DNA of 64,000 bases from Leptoclinus maculatus (GCA_032191485.1 JAVDOI010000070.1:607001-671000); one strand, 5' to 3'; positions 12,449 through 24,938 are shown, counted from the first letter of the stretch. The notes: generated by a model from the letters alone, not told the origin. Made by a program: numbers and translations.

Positions 12449-15400
12449 TATACACATAACATATCGCACACATGCACACAAAGTAACAGTATTTCATGTC
12501 ACTGATCCGAATGCTCCTTTGCCCTCTGCACATATCTGGAGGGGTTACACAGTGATGATCATAATATCTACTAATGGAGGATAAAGTACGTGCTTAAGGA
12601 CAAAATGCTCTACATTTATATCATTAATACACAGAGGAAGAACACAGAGGAAGAAGACATATCACACCGTTGTCTGTTTTGGTCTTAGAATACAATCAGA
12701 CTTATCCTTTAATCTGTTCTCCCTTTGATATAAACGAACTAAGCTGACGTCTTTGAATACAGTCAAACAATATCCAATAAAGTCCATGAGAGGGTCTTAC
12801 GTCTTCCTCATAGAGAGCCATGCCACGGGCCGATCCTCCAACAGCCTTCTTCACCTGTATGGAGGATAAACCAGCATCATCATCATCATCATCATCACCC
12901 TGAGCACTGTGATACTTACTTAGTCTCTGTACACATTGAATCAAAGAGGCAAGAAAATGGGATTATTCACTTTCTTGCTTCATATGTGTACGGTGAATAT
13001 GAAGCTACAGCCAGCAGCTAATTAGCTTAGCATAAAGACTGGAAACAGATAGCCTGACTGGCTCTGGGAAAAAGGTCAAATAAATCCTCCTAACAGGACC
13101 TTTAAAGCTCACTTATAAGTCTCATTTTCATCTCATTTGTAAAACTGTCCACAAACTGAAGCATAAAAACGACCCACACCGTCCCCACATGACCACCCTG
13201 TTTCCAGTCTTTATGCTAAGCTAAGCTAACTGGCTCCTGCTTCATATTTAGACTACAGACATGAGAGTGGTATCAATCTTCTCATCTCACTCTCCACAAA
13301 AAAAGCGAATAATTGCATTTAATAAAAATGTAGGGCAAGACTGGAAACAGTAAGTCTGGCAGGCTCCATGAAAAACTGAGGCATAAAAATGACAATTTAT
13401 GGTTTTTGCGGGGGATTAGCCTACGGTGTGTACTGGAGTATTTCCTGATCCTTGTTGGTAGCCTGGAAATCTCACGGTGATAGCCAGAAAACCAGCCACG
13501 AAATAGCTCATAACCAGCCTTAATGCTAAGCTAAGCTAAGCTAAGCTAACTGGCTCTTGCTTCATATTAAGGCTACAGACACGAGAGTGGTATCGATCTT
13601 CTCATCTCACTCTCCACAAGAAAGCAAATAATTGCGTTTATTAAAAATGTCGAACTATTCCTTAACTGACCCTTTAATTTAAATCTGATGTATTTCACAG
13701 TACATTCATTAACAATAGGAGGTGTCAGCGTTGTTCTCAGACTCACTGGGATCACTCGCTCTAAACAAACGCTGAAGTTCTTCTTCTGGTTAAACTTCAG
13801 TTTCTTCAGAGCGACTCGCGTCTCTCCGATGAATTCATTGTGTCCGAACTTGTCCTCGTCACTCACTGAGAGCCTGAAGACAGACAAGTGTGCCTCGTGA
13901 AACTCTTTCATGCAACCGGGTCCAACATTGCAGCCGGAGGAAGGTTGAGGTTGTTCTTACCGGAGAGTTTTGCGTGTCATTTCGTCATCAGTGATGCCGT
14001 GGTAGACCAGAGTCTCGTTCCACACAGGGTTCAGAGTGGTTTTAAGAGTCTTGGTGCGAAGCTTGTTGGACTGAGAGCAGATGAATTTAAAAACAAAGAA
14101 GATTATTACAGTTTTAAAAAGAAGATGTATTGGCGGCACACTTGAAGCTTTAATTATCGTGATTGTACCTTACTGGCTCCCGGTAAGAGGTGCAGCTTCA
14201 CATACGGGTCAGCGAGTCCGTTTGAGTCCATCGGCTTCAACCCCTGAGAGACATCAAGAAGCATGATGGTGAGAGTCAGCGTGAGAAGAAGTGTTTGAGT
14301 GTTTGAACACATTAAACGTTCTTATATATTCCACATATTTTATTGTTAGAATGCAAACGTTTCTCCAAATCTCATTTACACTTATTGGATACACCTTGTT
14401 TGGTTTTGTCTCATCTCATCTCGTCTTGTCTTGTCTTGTCTTTCCTTGTCTCGTTTTTTCTTGTAATTTCTCGTCTTCAAATGTCTTGTCCCATATTTTT
14501 TGTCTTGTCTTATCTTGTCTTTTCTCGTCTTGTCTCATCTCACATCTTCTCTTGTCTTGTTCCATCTTTCATTGGCTCGTCTTGACATTCCCATCTTGTC
14601 CTAACGTACTTTGTCATTAGCTGTCTGATTAATTTAGCTTTGTCTCGTCTTGTCCAGTCTCCTTACGTCTTGTCCTATCTTATTATGTCTTAAGTTGTCT
14701 TATTCTATTTAGTTTTGTCTCATTCTGTCTCATTGTGTCCCGTCTTGTCTCGTACATGTCTTTACCTTAGCTTTAACGACACAGCAGTGCAGAGCGTGGT
14801 TCTCCTGGTCGTACAGGAGACTGAACTCCAGAGATCCCAGAGTGGCTGCAAGAATAAATGAACACAGGAACACGTCAAACAGACATCTGATCTGCTAGAA
14901 AAACCAATTTCCCTCTAAAGCAGATAAACATTGATTTGTTACTCTGCATCGCTCGTCTGGGAATTCCATTCACAGCTTCAGGCCCAATTTATATTCACAG
15001 AGATAGAAACGAGTCAAAAAGTCAACATCTGGGACCGGTAAAGACACTTCTGTAAAGCAGCTGTGTGGTTTAAGAGGAAGACTCAGTCTCACTGGCGTCA
15101 TCTGAGTCGTAGTCGTCGTCCTCCTCCTCTGTTCGATCCGGTGGGGGTCTTTGGGGGGCGGTGTTGTTGACCGGTGGATTCATTCTGGTTGCAGGAACAT
15201 GTGGTGAAATGGAGCTGGAGACAACAGGTTGTCTTTTCTCCTCCACAGCTGGAGGGGAAACTGTCTCTTCCCTCTCCGGGCGTTTGTTTTCCACAACTGC
15301 AGCAGGAGCAAATTAATTCTGTCTGAAGCATCTTTTAACACGTCGTTATTGATGGTAAATCTTTTGAACGTTGGGTTTATTCATAGACGGAGCGGCGTTA

Positions 15401-17416
15401 CTTTACCTGAGGCGGGGACGACCTGCTGTGCGTTGGCTCGAGGGGGTTTGGATGCTAACGCGTGTCTCTCGGTCTTCATTACCACCGCTGGACAGGACGC
15501 ACTCTCATTATGGCTGTCAGCTGTTGTTCTCGCTGTCTGCTCCCATTGCTCTGATCCACAGGACGGCTGCTGCTGCGTGTCTGAGGGACGGAGTAAGAAT
15601 ATCACTAACACCTCAACACAGACCGTTGGTGCTACAGCCACAGCAGTGAGGGAAGAAGTACTCAGATTACTTTACTGGAGTTAAAGTAGAGCGTAACATC
15701 TTTGTGTAAAGTACCGTATCCCTGATGATGTGTTGGAGGTTCCTGTGGTCCGTCGTGGCCTCCAGGACCAGAACTGCTCTCGATGCTGGACTGTCGAGAT
15801 CCGGACAGATGGAGGGGGGCAGGCAGACTCTGCTGGACTCTTCCCTTGAAGAACCAAGCTCCCGAACGCTTCTGTACCTGCAGGGACACACAGTGAACAC
15901 ATGAATGCCTGACAATAAAGAAAACAAAGACACAGAGATGTCGTGCAGTCACGTCCAGTTGATATTCGGCTAACTTGTCAACAATATTACACATCCAGCA
16001 GACACATAACAAGTTCAGCTTTAATATGGAGTTCTCAAGACCCTCTTTCACATTACATATAGTCATTTGATTCATTTTTAACACAAAAATATTGATTAGT
16101 GCAGTTTTAAAACGGCTAAAATCAACATTTTTATGCTAACAACGTATCAGATGAGGGTGTGAAAGACGTCTCTGGTTCTCTCTCACTGCTCTCGTAGCAG
16201 ATTGACAAATGAATAGACTAGCTGGTGAACATAGTGGATCATTTATCAGCTACAGAGACAGATATTTCCCTCATGAGGTGGTGGAGACCAAACACACTTA
16301 AACGATGATGATACTTCACTGTTTTGTTCTGGCCCCAAGTGGCCCAAAAAACATCTGTTATTGAAGATGCATTTAACGTATAATGAAAGAAACAAAGCAT
16401 TTGTCACATGAAAACAAATGAAACGAGCTGTTGCCTTGTGTTGTCTTCGAGTGGCCAATAATGGAACTGCAGCGTGTGAAGAAGTCTTTCTATCTACCTT
16501 GTAACTGGAGTGATTAAAGTGGTCTTCATTTGTGTGATCATTTGTGAACATCTATACATTCACACATAAATATAGACTGAATAATGTGTTTGATTTCTCT
16601 TAATTCTATGAGACGGACTTGACCGCTTTGTATTTCGCAGCATTACAGAGTAGTTGTTCTGCGTATGACTGACAGGAGAGAGCATTTCTTTAAAGAGTCC
16701 GGGCTCCCCGAAGCAGAGACCTCAACAAAACTGCAGCGCCATCATCTAAACAGCATTACATAACTGCATCAGGGAGGAAAACAGAAAGCAGACCTTATTC
16801 TTCATGTTTCATATTCATCAAAATATGAAAAACTAATTTTTGGGATATTGAGAAGGTGTCAATGGAAGGTAATTTTCCGGGTCGCTGGACAGTGAAATGC
16901 AATTCTGTGCTAAAAAGACGAGTCTAAAAGCTAGAAAATGGCTCATATCACGAGAAAAGCTTCTGTTCTGCCGGCGGATGAACGACATAATGGTGTAAAT
17001 TGTCCCCCTTGATTTTATCAAACCCACTCTGTTCTTCCTCTTTCCTCATCCTCTCACCTCTTGCTGCTCATTGCAGATTCTGCACAGCCACATGGGACTC
17101 GTCCTGCTGCTATAAATCCCACATTTGCTGCACATGTGCTGCAAAGAGACAAACACACATATCAGAGACCAGTGGAGGAAGTATTCAGACAATTATTAAA
17201 GAGCCCAAAGTGACACATTCACGATGTTTGTTTTGTCCAACCAACAGTACAAACCTCAACATTGAAACTAATTATTACAATTATCAACATGTTTAGAAGG
17301 AAAAGCAGCAAATCTGGAACCATGAAAAATGACTCAAACGTTCAAAATAGTTACCAATTAATTTGGTAATTGTTTCAGATGTACTGGTCATCAAAGCCGG
17401 GAGAGTATGTGTTCGG

Positions 17417-17485
<69 letters not shown>

Positions 17486-17841
17486 CGGCGTGCATCTCTT
17501 TGTCTGTCCGTCTGTCCACAGCTAATCTCACAAACAATCCAGCCGGATAGAGGGGCCGCAAGTGCAAATCAACAACTGCTCCAGTTTGGACTCTTGTTTC
17601 TATATTTGGAATTGTTCCTCTCTTGATTTGCACACCAAGATAAGACAACTGCATGCATGTTTGCATGTATGTACAACTATCACTTGGCAAATGGTGAAAA
17701 TCTTCATTTGTAAAGTAACTAGTTGTTAAAGCTGTCAGACTTTTCCTTCTGTATTGTGGCATTAGAGGAAAATACTCAAATACAAGTACCTCAAATTTGT
17801 ACTTGAGTAAATGTACTTAGTTACATTCCACCACTGCATAA

Positions 17842-17885
<44 letters not shown>

Positions 17886-18604
17886 AATCTTTCTGCACAG
17901 ATTTAGATCTTGATAGCAGGTGCAAAGAACACATACATAGAGTATATTGTACAGTTCAGATTGCATTCATCTCTCCATAGTTATTGAGCAACAAGAAGCA
18001 GAATGTGGGGCATGAGACCAGGAGATGCAGAGGGAATGTCAGAAAGAGTTAGCATACGGCCCAGTGGGCGCTTATCGCCATAGGAAACCTCTCTGGGTCT
18101 TCACTGTGGGAAATACAGGAAACAGGAAATCCTGAGACGTCCTCACATGCTCTGGGGACTTGTCTTTCCTCGTTGAAGCAGAGAGAATACAGATATCCAC
18201 CTACTTTATTGCACTGCACACAGAGGACAGCTGTGACCCCCTGTGGTCCAAAAGACGCCCCACACAGCAGACAGTGCGACTGCCCGTCACCACACGCCGT
18301 CTTCTTGATGTTATGCAGGCGACTGGAGAGACGCCTGAGAACGACATGCAAACGAATGTAGAAACACAAACTTGGCACAAGTTTTACACACAAAAATCAT
18401 CCAACCCAGCGAGCATCTGTGTTCAGTTGACTGATGTGATTATGTGGAAACAGAGACAACAGTTTTCCATCTCACTCAATCCTCTCATGCTCCGTGGCCT
18501 CCATCATGGCCGCACGAGCCAGTACACTGTTGATGATCTCCTTCTCCTCATCCGTGAGCTCCTCCCCTGGGGGGCCGCCAGACATGTTCATCGTCCACCC
18601 GATC
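10684..18604 (-). CDS. rph3a: rabphilin-3A, Rab3/Rab27 effector (15 exons visible, 5' end missing)
   Basis: Synaptic-vesicle effector that binds GTP-Rab3/Rab27 through its N-terminus and Ca/phospholipid/SNAREs through two C2 domains. Exons: 18604-18476, 18334-18205, 17138-17058, 15877-15715, 15580-15407, 15296-15093, 14845-14766, 14243-14169, 14070-13961, 13873-13747, 12854-12801, 12377-12226, 11639-11558, 11464-11368, 10817-10684. All phases agree, giving 596 residues after the first partial codon. Order: helix EELTDEEKEIIN; zinc finger with four CxxC pairs (CLLC, CVQC, CSKC, CRIC); Rab-binding SGAWFFKG; divergent linker ending in an acidic patch (EEEDDDYDSDD); C2A with MDSNGLADPYVK and SDEDKFGHNEF; linker GSARGMALYEED; C2B with MDSNGYSDPFVK and WDYDMGKSNDF; end WHVLLNDSTLQFED. 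The first visible exon starts in phase 2, so at least one upstream coding exon is missing. Human RPH3A carries about 45 residues before this point. The C2 Ca-binding aspartates look intact. Confidence 0.94.
10890..11330. repeat. dispersed element R3 in the last rph3a intron
   Basis: Shares 'ctaatgtcaacatgctaacatgctcacaatgac' type blocks (split here by small changes) and the 'ggattcatcctctggg' region with 2035-2450. Lies between exons 11464-11368 and 10817-10684. Confidence 0.6.
11936..12125. repeat. palindromic element R2 (rph3a intron)
   Basis: Arm 'agcttagcataaagactgg' at about 11985 and its complement at about 12085-12110, with an inner inverted pair 'ggggaaacagctagcctg' / 'aggctagctgtttcccc'. 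Can form a long imperfect hairpin in RNA or DNA. Confidence 0.8.
12379..12444. repeat. (CA)n microsatellite abutting an rph3a splice acceptor
   Basis: In the rph3a transcript this is (UG)n running directly into the CAG acceptor of exon 12377-12226, so the repeat occupies the place of the polypyrimidine tract. Confidence 0.95.
13000..13570. repeat. two R2 palindromic elements (rph3a intron)
   Basis: Arms 'ttagcttagcataaagac' at about 13022 and 'agtctttatgctaagctaagc' at about 13207, then a second, more degenerate pair (about 13340-13550) with 'gctaagctaagctaagctaac'. Confidence 0.7.
14396..14760. repeat. degenerate TGTCTCGTCT-type minisatellite (rph3a intron)
   Basis: About 360 bases of irregular 5-bp-based repeats (cttgt, ctcgt, ctcat) in the intron between exons 14845-14766 and 14243-14169. 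On the transcript strand it is purine-rich (gacaag/gacgag). Confidence 0.8.
17419..17485. repeat. (GT)n microsatellite (rph3a intron)
   Basis: About 33 GT units in the intron between exons 18334-18205 and 17138-17058. A CA tract follows at 17844-17882, after an R4 fragment (17770-17835). Confidence 0.95.
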
Positions 18605-18613
18605 CTGAAACCC

Positions 18614-18615
<2 letters not shown>

Positions 18616-18661
<46 letters not shown>
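18616..18661. repeat. (CA)n microsatellite just upstream of the first visible rph3a exon
   Basis: In transcript sense it is (UG)n followed by UUUUGGGUUUCAG, the acceptor of exon 18604-18476. Confidence 0.95.
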
Positions 18662-18669
<8 letters not shown>

Positions 18670-20145
18670 AAGTGGCATGAAAAGTAAAAATGACAAAAAA
18701 AAAAGGCCAGTATCTCCAAAAAGTGCATCACTCAGGAGAGCGAGACACTAAAGTCTGAGGACAGGAGCTCAGCTGGAAACATTTTGGACTTAAAGCGACG
18801 CTGAGCAACTGCAAACATTGTCACAAACAATAGCTCACATGATGGCTCATCACAATAATGCACCGGTTTGTCTGGCTTCCCTACTTTCTACATGAATTTC
18901 ATACATTTTTAATGTTTAATGCTCTTGCCTATGAGACATAATTTGTTTAAAAGTGTAAACCTACTCTGAGCAGATGAGACTGAGATATGGTATTCAGATT
19001 TTTTTATTTCATGATTTTAAAAAGCAGTCGCCATAAACAAATTTCCAAAATGTCCCTCTGAACCTTCAAGTTCTGCTGGTCGTTTGGAAAGCTTCCAGAA
19101 ACCGCCTCCAAGGTTTTAAAATCACTCGTGGACGACTGACAGAGCGGAGGCCAGTGGAAATCAAAGGAAGTCAGCTTGTGTTGCTGTTTTTTCCCCTCAA
19201 ACGTGCCAGTTTGATATTTTTGTGGCTTCCCATGATGAGCAGGAACATGCACGAGACAATCATTGTATCAGGAACTGAGCTCGTGGCTTCACCAGATGAT
19301 GCAGATGAACCGTTCTATTATCATGGCTTTATTTAGTGAACATAAAGCTCAACATTACCTCTCTTTTAAGTGCATTTTACATTAGTACATCAGCTAATGA
19401 CAGACTTTATTCAACCCTTGAAATAACTAATAACTAAGTGTTTTACTGCCCTCTGGTTTAAAGTTTAACTCTGTTGTAACAGACCACGCCCAGCAGTGAT
19501 GTCACTGTGTACCCCACAATATAATTCTGCTGTGTGCACCAAACTCTCGTCATCTATTTGGTGTTTTGAGAAACACAAGCCTGTGCACCTATTTTGCAAG
19601 AGATTTAAGTTATGAGAGATTTGATCACGGTGATTTGTTGCATGCATAATTGTGAAGCACAGCCCTGCAGGCTACAGATGGAACATGAACAGCTGCTCTG
19701 CTGCTTTGAGATGGTTGTGAGGGTTTAATCTACCTGCATCCTGCACATTATGGACCAAAGCTACGATTAGCACTTTGTTTTCTTCATAAATGAAGGTTGT
19801 GTCCTCTTCGTGATCATCAGTGTCATGTAGATGTGATTAACGGTCTTAAATGCTTTCTTATTGATGTGTGTTTGATCAATTTTAGCGGCACATGGATCGA
19901 AAGATGTGACGATGTCAGCAAGAAGTCATTTGTGAGGTTTTGAGTAAAAGACTTGGATGGTTAGTCAGATCATTTTGGTATAAATATTCATGTTGCCCAC
20001 AACTTTTATATCTAGAGCCGTCATTGGGTGAAAATGTTAATTTGTCCAATATTGTAGTTCGTGACAGAATATTTGCAGAAATATCTACATTCACATCAGC
20101 TTTGTAATAATTAACAAATGTTAGCGTGCTAACACGCTAAACATG

Positions 20146-20566
20146 TGTTAAAGCTGCATTCTCTCTAATGTCCACCAGGGGCGACTCCTCTGGTTCTATA
20201 GAAGTCTATGAGAAAATGACTCTACTTCTCTCTTGATTTATTACCTCAGTAAACATTGTAAACGTGAGTTTATGGTCTCAATCTCTAGTTTCAAGTCTTC
20301 TTCAATACAGCATGATGTTCATTCAGTAAATTAGGGCGGGGCTACCTTGTGATTGACAGGTCTGTACACCAATGACCGATCTGGAACTTGTCCGTGTTTT
20401 CGTCTTACAACTTTAACAGTGTTTTTTCAAGTTCATGAACGTTAATTGTAATATTTTGGTCACCTAAAAATGTCTTTTTCAGCGTTCGGTTGTACTTACC
20501 ACTTCTGGTTTGAAGAAAACAAGATGGCGATGGCCAAAAGGCCAATCTTTAGTTTAGTTAGTTTAG
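20146..20566 (+). mobile_element. R1 element, copy 2 (second subfamily)
   Basis: CTCF-like core with one G missing (CCACCAGGGGCGAC, 20172-20185), the common body, then a distinct tail: GTGATTGACAGGTCTGTACACC and 'acttgtccgtgttttcgtc', ending in 'aagatggcgatggccaaaagg'. Nearly the exact reverse complement of 29455-29876. Confidence 0.85.
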
Positions 20567-20828
20567 TACATGATGGTCCATTTAGAGTCAAACAGACCAT
20601 AAAGCAGGGGATGCTTTAGGGCGGGGCTACATGGTGATTGACAGGTCTCTACCAGAGACGTATACGGCGTCTCTACGTCACTCCTCCTCAGTCCAGATAT
20701 GGTCACTTCCTGTTCACTGGTTGCAAAAAAACAAGATGGCGACGGCCAAAATGCCAAACTTGAGGCTTCAAACTTGCAGGCCACAAACCAATGAGTGCCG
20801 TCGTCCACTTGTTATATAGAGTCTATGG
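20567..20828 (+). mobile_element. R1 element, copy 3 (tail half only, first subfamily)
   Basis: Directly follows copy 2. Contains GGGCGGGGC (20619-20627), TGATTGACAG (20635-20644), TACGTCA (20674-20680), CACTTCCTG (20704-20712), AAGATGGCGAC (20733-20743) and ends 'ttatatagagtctatgg'. The CTCF-like head is absent. Confidence 0.85.
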
Positions 20829-21915
20829 TTCAGCCTCACAGAGCTCACTCAGTCTTAGCGTTGTTTTGATGAAAGGCCACTAAAATAGCTTCATGCTCCT
20901 CCTTTTTAAATGAGAAATCTACATTATTCTGTTACAAACAAGTTATATTTTGTACCGGTGTCAATTCATGTGAACAACATTGCACAGAATAAAATCAGTG
21001 ACATAAAACTGTACAAGCAGTTCAGTGTGTTATTCCGCTCGTAAGACACAACTAGCTTTCGCTGTCCACTCAGCCGTCAAGTGTGCCACGGCTGGAGAGG
21101 CACTCCTCTTAAAAGCTCTGAGAGGAGCTCATTTGATTATCCATGATTTATTTCAGCTCAACCACACCGACGGATGTACCCGTGCCTCTGGCCGTTAAAT
21201 TCCCAAACATCTGCCGGTCACGTCCGAGTGCACGGGCACCACGTACTTGTGCAGCTGCTTTTGAAAACAGGGCGTTAATTGAAGCTGACTGCTGACTGTG
21301 TACTGTTAGCTGTAATGTGTTACTGAAGTCTGGTCTGCAATGTGCATGCCTGAAGACATTTTCACTGCGGAGAAGCGCACTCATTATCTTTTGACAGGAA
21401 CATTGTTAAGAGGAAAGCATGACCTCAACTTTCTCGCCTCTGGTTCCAAACCAGGCCGCTGAGACGGACGACACCTCGCTCATTGGACGGATCCTGCAGA
21501 GGAGACTTTTTGCTGACGGTTATGCGGAGAAAATATTGAATGCACAATTTCCTCTCCATTGTAAGCAGATTGTATTTCCTATTTTTAAGGGTCTTGAAGG
21601 TGGCCAACCCTCCACATGACCTGTCAATGTCATGGTTTCACTCTTCAGTTGCCCGTAGAGTCTGAATAATCTACCGTAGACGTAGGAGCTGTTATGCGGC
21701 TGTGTCCGAGCATTAAGCATCGCAAGAGATCCAGCAGCGGCTGCTGAGTACGAAGGTTTTAATGCCTCGCTTACTTAACGGCTCAGGGCTTCATCTTCCT
21801 CATCCCCTTCGCCTCTCTCTCCTCCACGTCCTGTCCCCGCCGCAAGTAAATGTCAGGGGGTGCTATCATTGTGGACAATGTGGCAACCTGACAGATTGAC
21901 GGCTGTGAGTGTGTG

Positions 21916-21997
<82 letters not shown>

Positions 21998-22130
21998 TGT
22001 GCGTGGGTGTGGGTGCCTTGAAGGGTTCAGAAAGGTGGGGTCAGTAAGAAAGGAAATGTTCTGAAATAGCAGACACTTTCAGCCTGTGAGTCACCACTCA
22101 AATAGCACACACACACACACACACACACGG

Positions 22131-22164
<34 letters not shown>

Positions 22165-22451
22165 TCACACACATGGTCACACTCGCACACACACAAACTG
22201 TCGTTATGCATCAAATCACTGCAGTTACAGCTTGGACTATGTAAAAATGACAAATCGGTAGAGAGTAAAAAAAAAAATGTTGGAAAGGGATTTGTATTTA
22301 GTTTTTAACTGTAATCAAATTAAGTCAGTGTTGGAAGGAAGATCATTTACTTACATTAACGTAACAACACCAAATAAAAATACTCTATTACAAGTAAAAG
22401 TCCTGCATTTGAAATTACTAGTGCATTGAATGTTTGGAGCGGGCAGATTGT

Positions 22452-22757
22452 CAAAGCTTCATGTGTTAAAGCTGCATTCTCTCTAGTGTCCACCAGGGGG
22501 CGACTCCTCTGGTTGTATAGAAGTCTATGAGAAAATGACTCTACTTCTCTCTTGATTTATTACCTCAGTAAACATTGTAAACATGAGTTTATGGTCTCAA
22601 TCTCTAGTTTCAAGTCTTCTTCAATACAGCATGATGTTCATTTAGTACATTATGGTCCATTTAGAGTCAAACAGACCATAAAGCAGGGGATGCTTTTAAA
22701 GCGCAGAACGGCAGCCCACAAACCAACAGCTACGTCCACTTATATACAGTCTGTGGT
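22452..22757 (+). mobile_element. R1 element, copy 4 (internal deletion)
   Basis: Exact CTCF-like core CCACCAGGGGGCGAC at 22490-22504 and common body. The GC-box/ETS/YY1 segment is deleted, joining 'gcaggggatgctttt' to the end 'acttatatacagtctgtgg'. Confidence 0.85.
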
Positions 22758-22924
22758 ACATCCAGCATCCAGCAGCAATAAACAGAGTGCTGAACAGAGT
22801 GCTGCTTGCTTGTTTATTCAAAGTTTAATATCAAAAGTGTAGCGCGTTCAAATTGCTCCAAATTTGACACGGCACTCCTTTCCGTCCCCAGCAATACACC
22901 CGTAAAGTGTGAAGAAGATAGGGT

Positions 22925-22955
<31 letters not shown>

Positions 22956-23290
22956 GAGAAGTGAAAAAAAATGATTTGAGACAACCCTACCTTCTACCAT
23001 CTAAATTATGCATAGTACACAGTGTACACAGTAAACTACATGGACATGTACTAACGGAAGTATCCAAATTGAGACACAGCACATGTCAACACTTCTTCCT
23101 CCACTGAATATTTCTCTCTGAGATGTAGTAGAGTAGAAGTATAAAGTAGCATCAAATAGAAATACTTACGTAAAGAACAAATACCTCAAAAATTACCTTT
23201 GAGTAAATGTATTTATACATCGCTTGAATACGATTTTCTCCCCCATTTGAAGGGTCGTAAATTAGAGTAAAGCTGTTTCTCTTCCTCACA

Positions 23291-23489
23291 GACACGTGCA
23301 CACAGTCACATGCACACACACACACTCACATGCACATACACACTCACATGCACATACACACTCACATGCACATACACACTCACATGCACACACACACTCA
23401 CATGCACACACACACACACTCACATGCACACATACACTCACATGCACACACACACTCACATGCACACACACACACACTCACACACAGAC
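23291..23489. repeat. compound CACACTCACATG minisatellite
   Basis: Tandem 14-20-bp units combining 'cacacactcacatg' and 'cacatacacactcacatg'. Purine/pyrimidine alternating throughout, hence a possible Z-DNA tract. Confidence 0.9.
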
Positions 23490-24089
23490 GCATGCAGTAT
23501 GTATTGAGTATTGACCGGACAGCGGATCAATGAGCTCTGCAGCTCTGCAGCAGGACACGACACTCCGATGTGATTCTCAAAGTCAGAGGACAGAAACACT
23601 TTACACATGACAGCTGCATCAATAACTGCCCTCTGTTCACCCCACGGCCGCTCAATGAGGCTCAATGCAGCACGCGTATGCAGAAGTACTTACTGATCAA
23701 TGGTGGAATGCAGCTGAGTACATTTACTCAGTACTAATTTTAGGTACTTTTACTATACTTGAGTATTTCCATTTCATGCTACTTTATAATTCGTCTCCGT
23801 TACATCTCAGAGGTACATATTGTACTTTCCCATTAAACCAATGACAGTTGTTTTTCTGTATCCAGTGATCACTTAAGGCCTGTATGACAGTCAAATACTC
23901 ATCTTCCATCTGCTGTCCAGTGTTCATGATGTGGGGGAAGATGCGGTTTCCTTTGAGCATCTCTTGAGAAGGCCACGCCAAGGACACATGTCACCGCACG
24001 AAGCCCGCTTTGATTTACACCTGTTTTATAGCGGCAGTTGACCGAGGGGCGGAACGACCTCCGGGGAGCAGAGGTACTTACATGCATGT

Positions 24090-24137
<48 letters not shown>

Positions 24138-24494
24138 CTGTCCATTTGAGATTATGGGTCATAACTTGTGTTAACCACTCCACAATAATGAGAGGAGCAA
24201 TTTCCCCCACCCTCTCATGGCAGTTTTCACAAACATTAGAGAAGGATTCAACTCATTATAACCTTTAAACAAAATGAAAAGGTGTGATGTGACAGCGTGG
24301 CTCTACTGGATGGATCAACATGACATTTATCTGCAGACATGCATGGTTTCCAGAGGATGAACCCTAATGATATTAGCAGTCCGACAACATTTACATTTTT
24401 CCAAATGACTCATAACCAATAACCTGCAGAATTAATGAGATTCCCATCAGTCTCAGCTGTTCTTTGTGTTTTGGGCTAATTAGAAAATGTCAAG

Positions 24495-24560
24495 TAAGAT
24501 TTATTCATACAGCCCAATATAACAAATCACTAATTTGCCTCAAGGGGCTTTTACACTCTG
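24495..24560. repeat. fragment of a common fish repeat tail
   Basis: 'tttattcatacagcccaatataacaa...tttgcctcaagggg' resembles a motif I have seen in many teleost genomes. A different common tail of the same kind is at 61497-61560. Identification is from memory, so moderate confidence. Confidence 0.5.
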
Positions 24561-24938
24561 TTCATCATACGACTCTCTCTGTCCCCCCCAAAAAAGAACT
24601 TTAAAGGTCTTAACACACCAGCAGGATGTCAAGCAGCTTCCACGTGTCTCCAAATGCTAACATGCTAACAGACTAGCTGAACATAAATGTGTTGGCATTG
24701 ATATTGTTCACATTTAGCTCAAAGCACCTCTGTGCATGAGAACAGCCTCACAGAGCTGCTAGCATGGCTGCAGAGTCGTCTGCTAATCCGTCCAACACAG
24801 AAACACGTCTTTCTCTCCGAGGTCAGACGAGGACAACTTAGTGATGGGAGTTGTTCTGTATCCTTCAGCTAATCACTTTTCATCTCTCTGTCTGTCTGCC
24901 TCTCTTTGTTTGTCTCTTTGTTTCTCTGTCTGTCTGTC

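Noticed and set aside
21148..21619. Open frames on both strands as a possible small gene
   Set aside because: No recognisable domain, no good splice or poly(A) context, and frames overlap in antisense.
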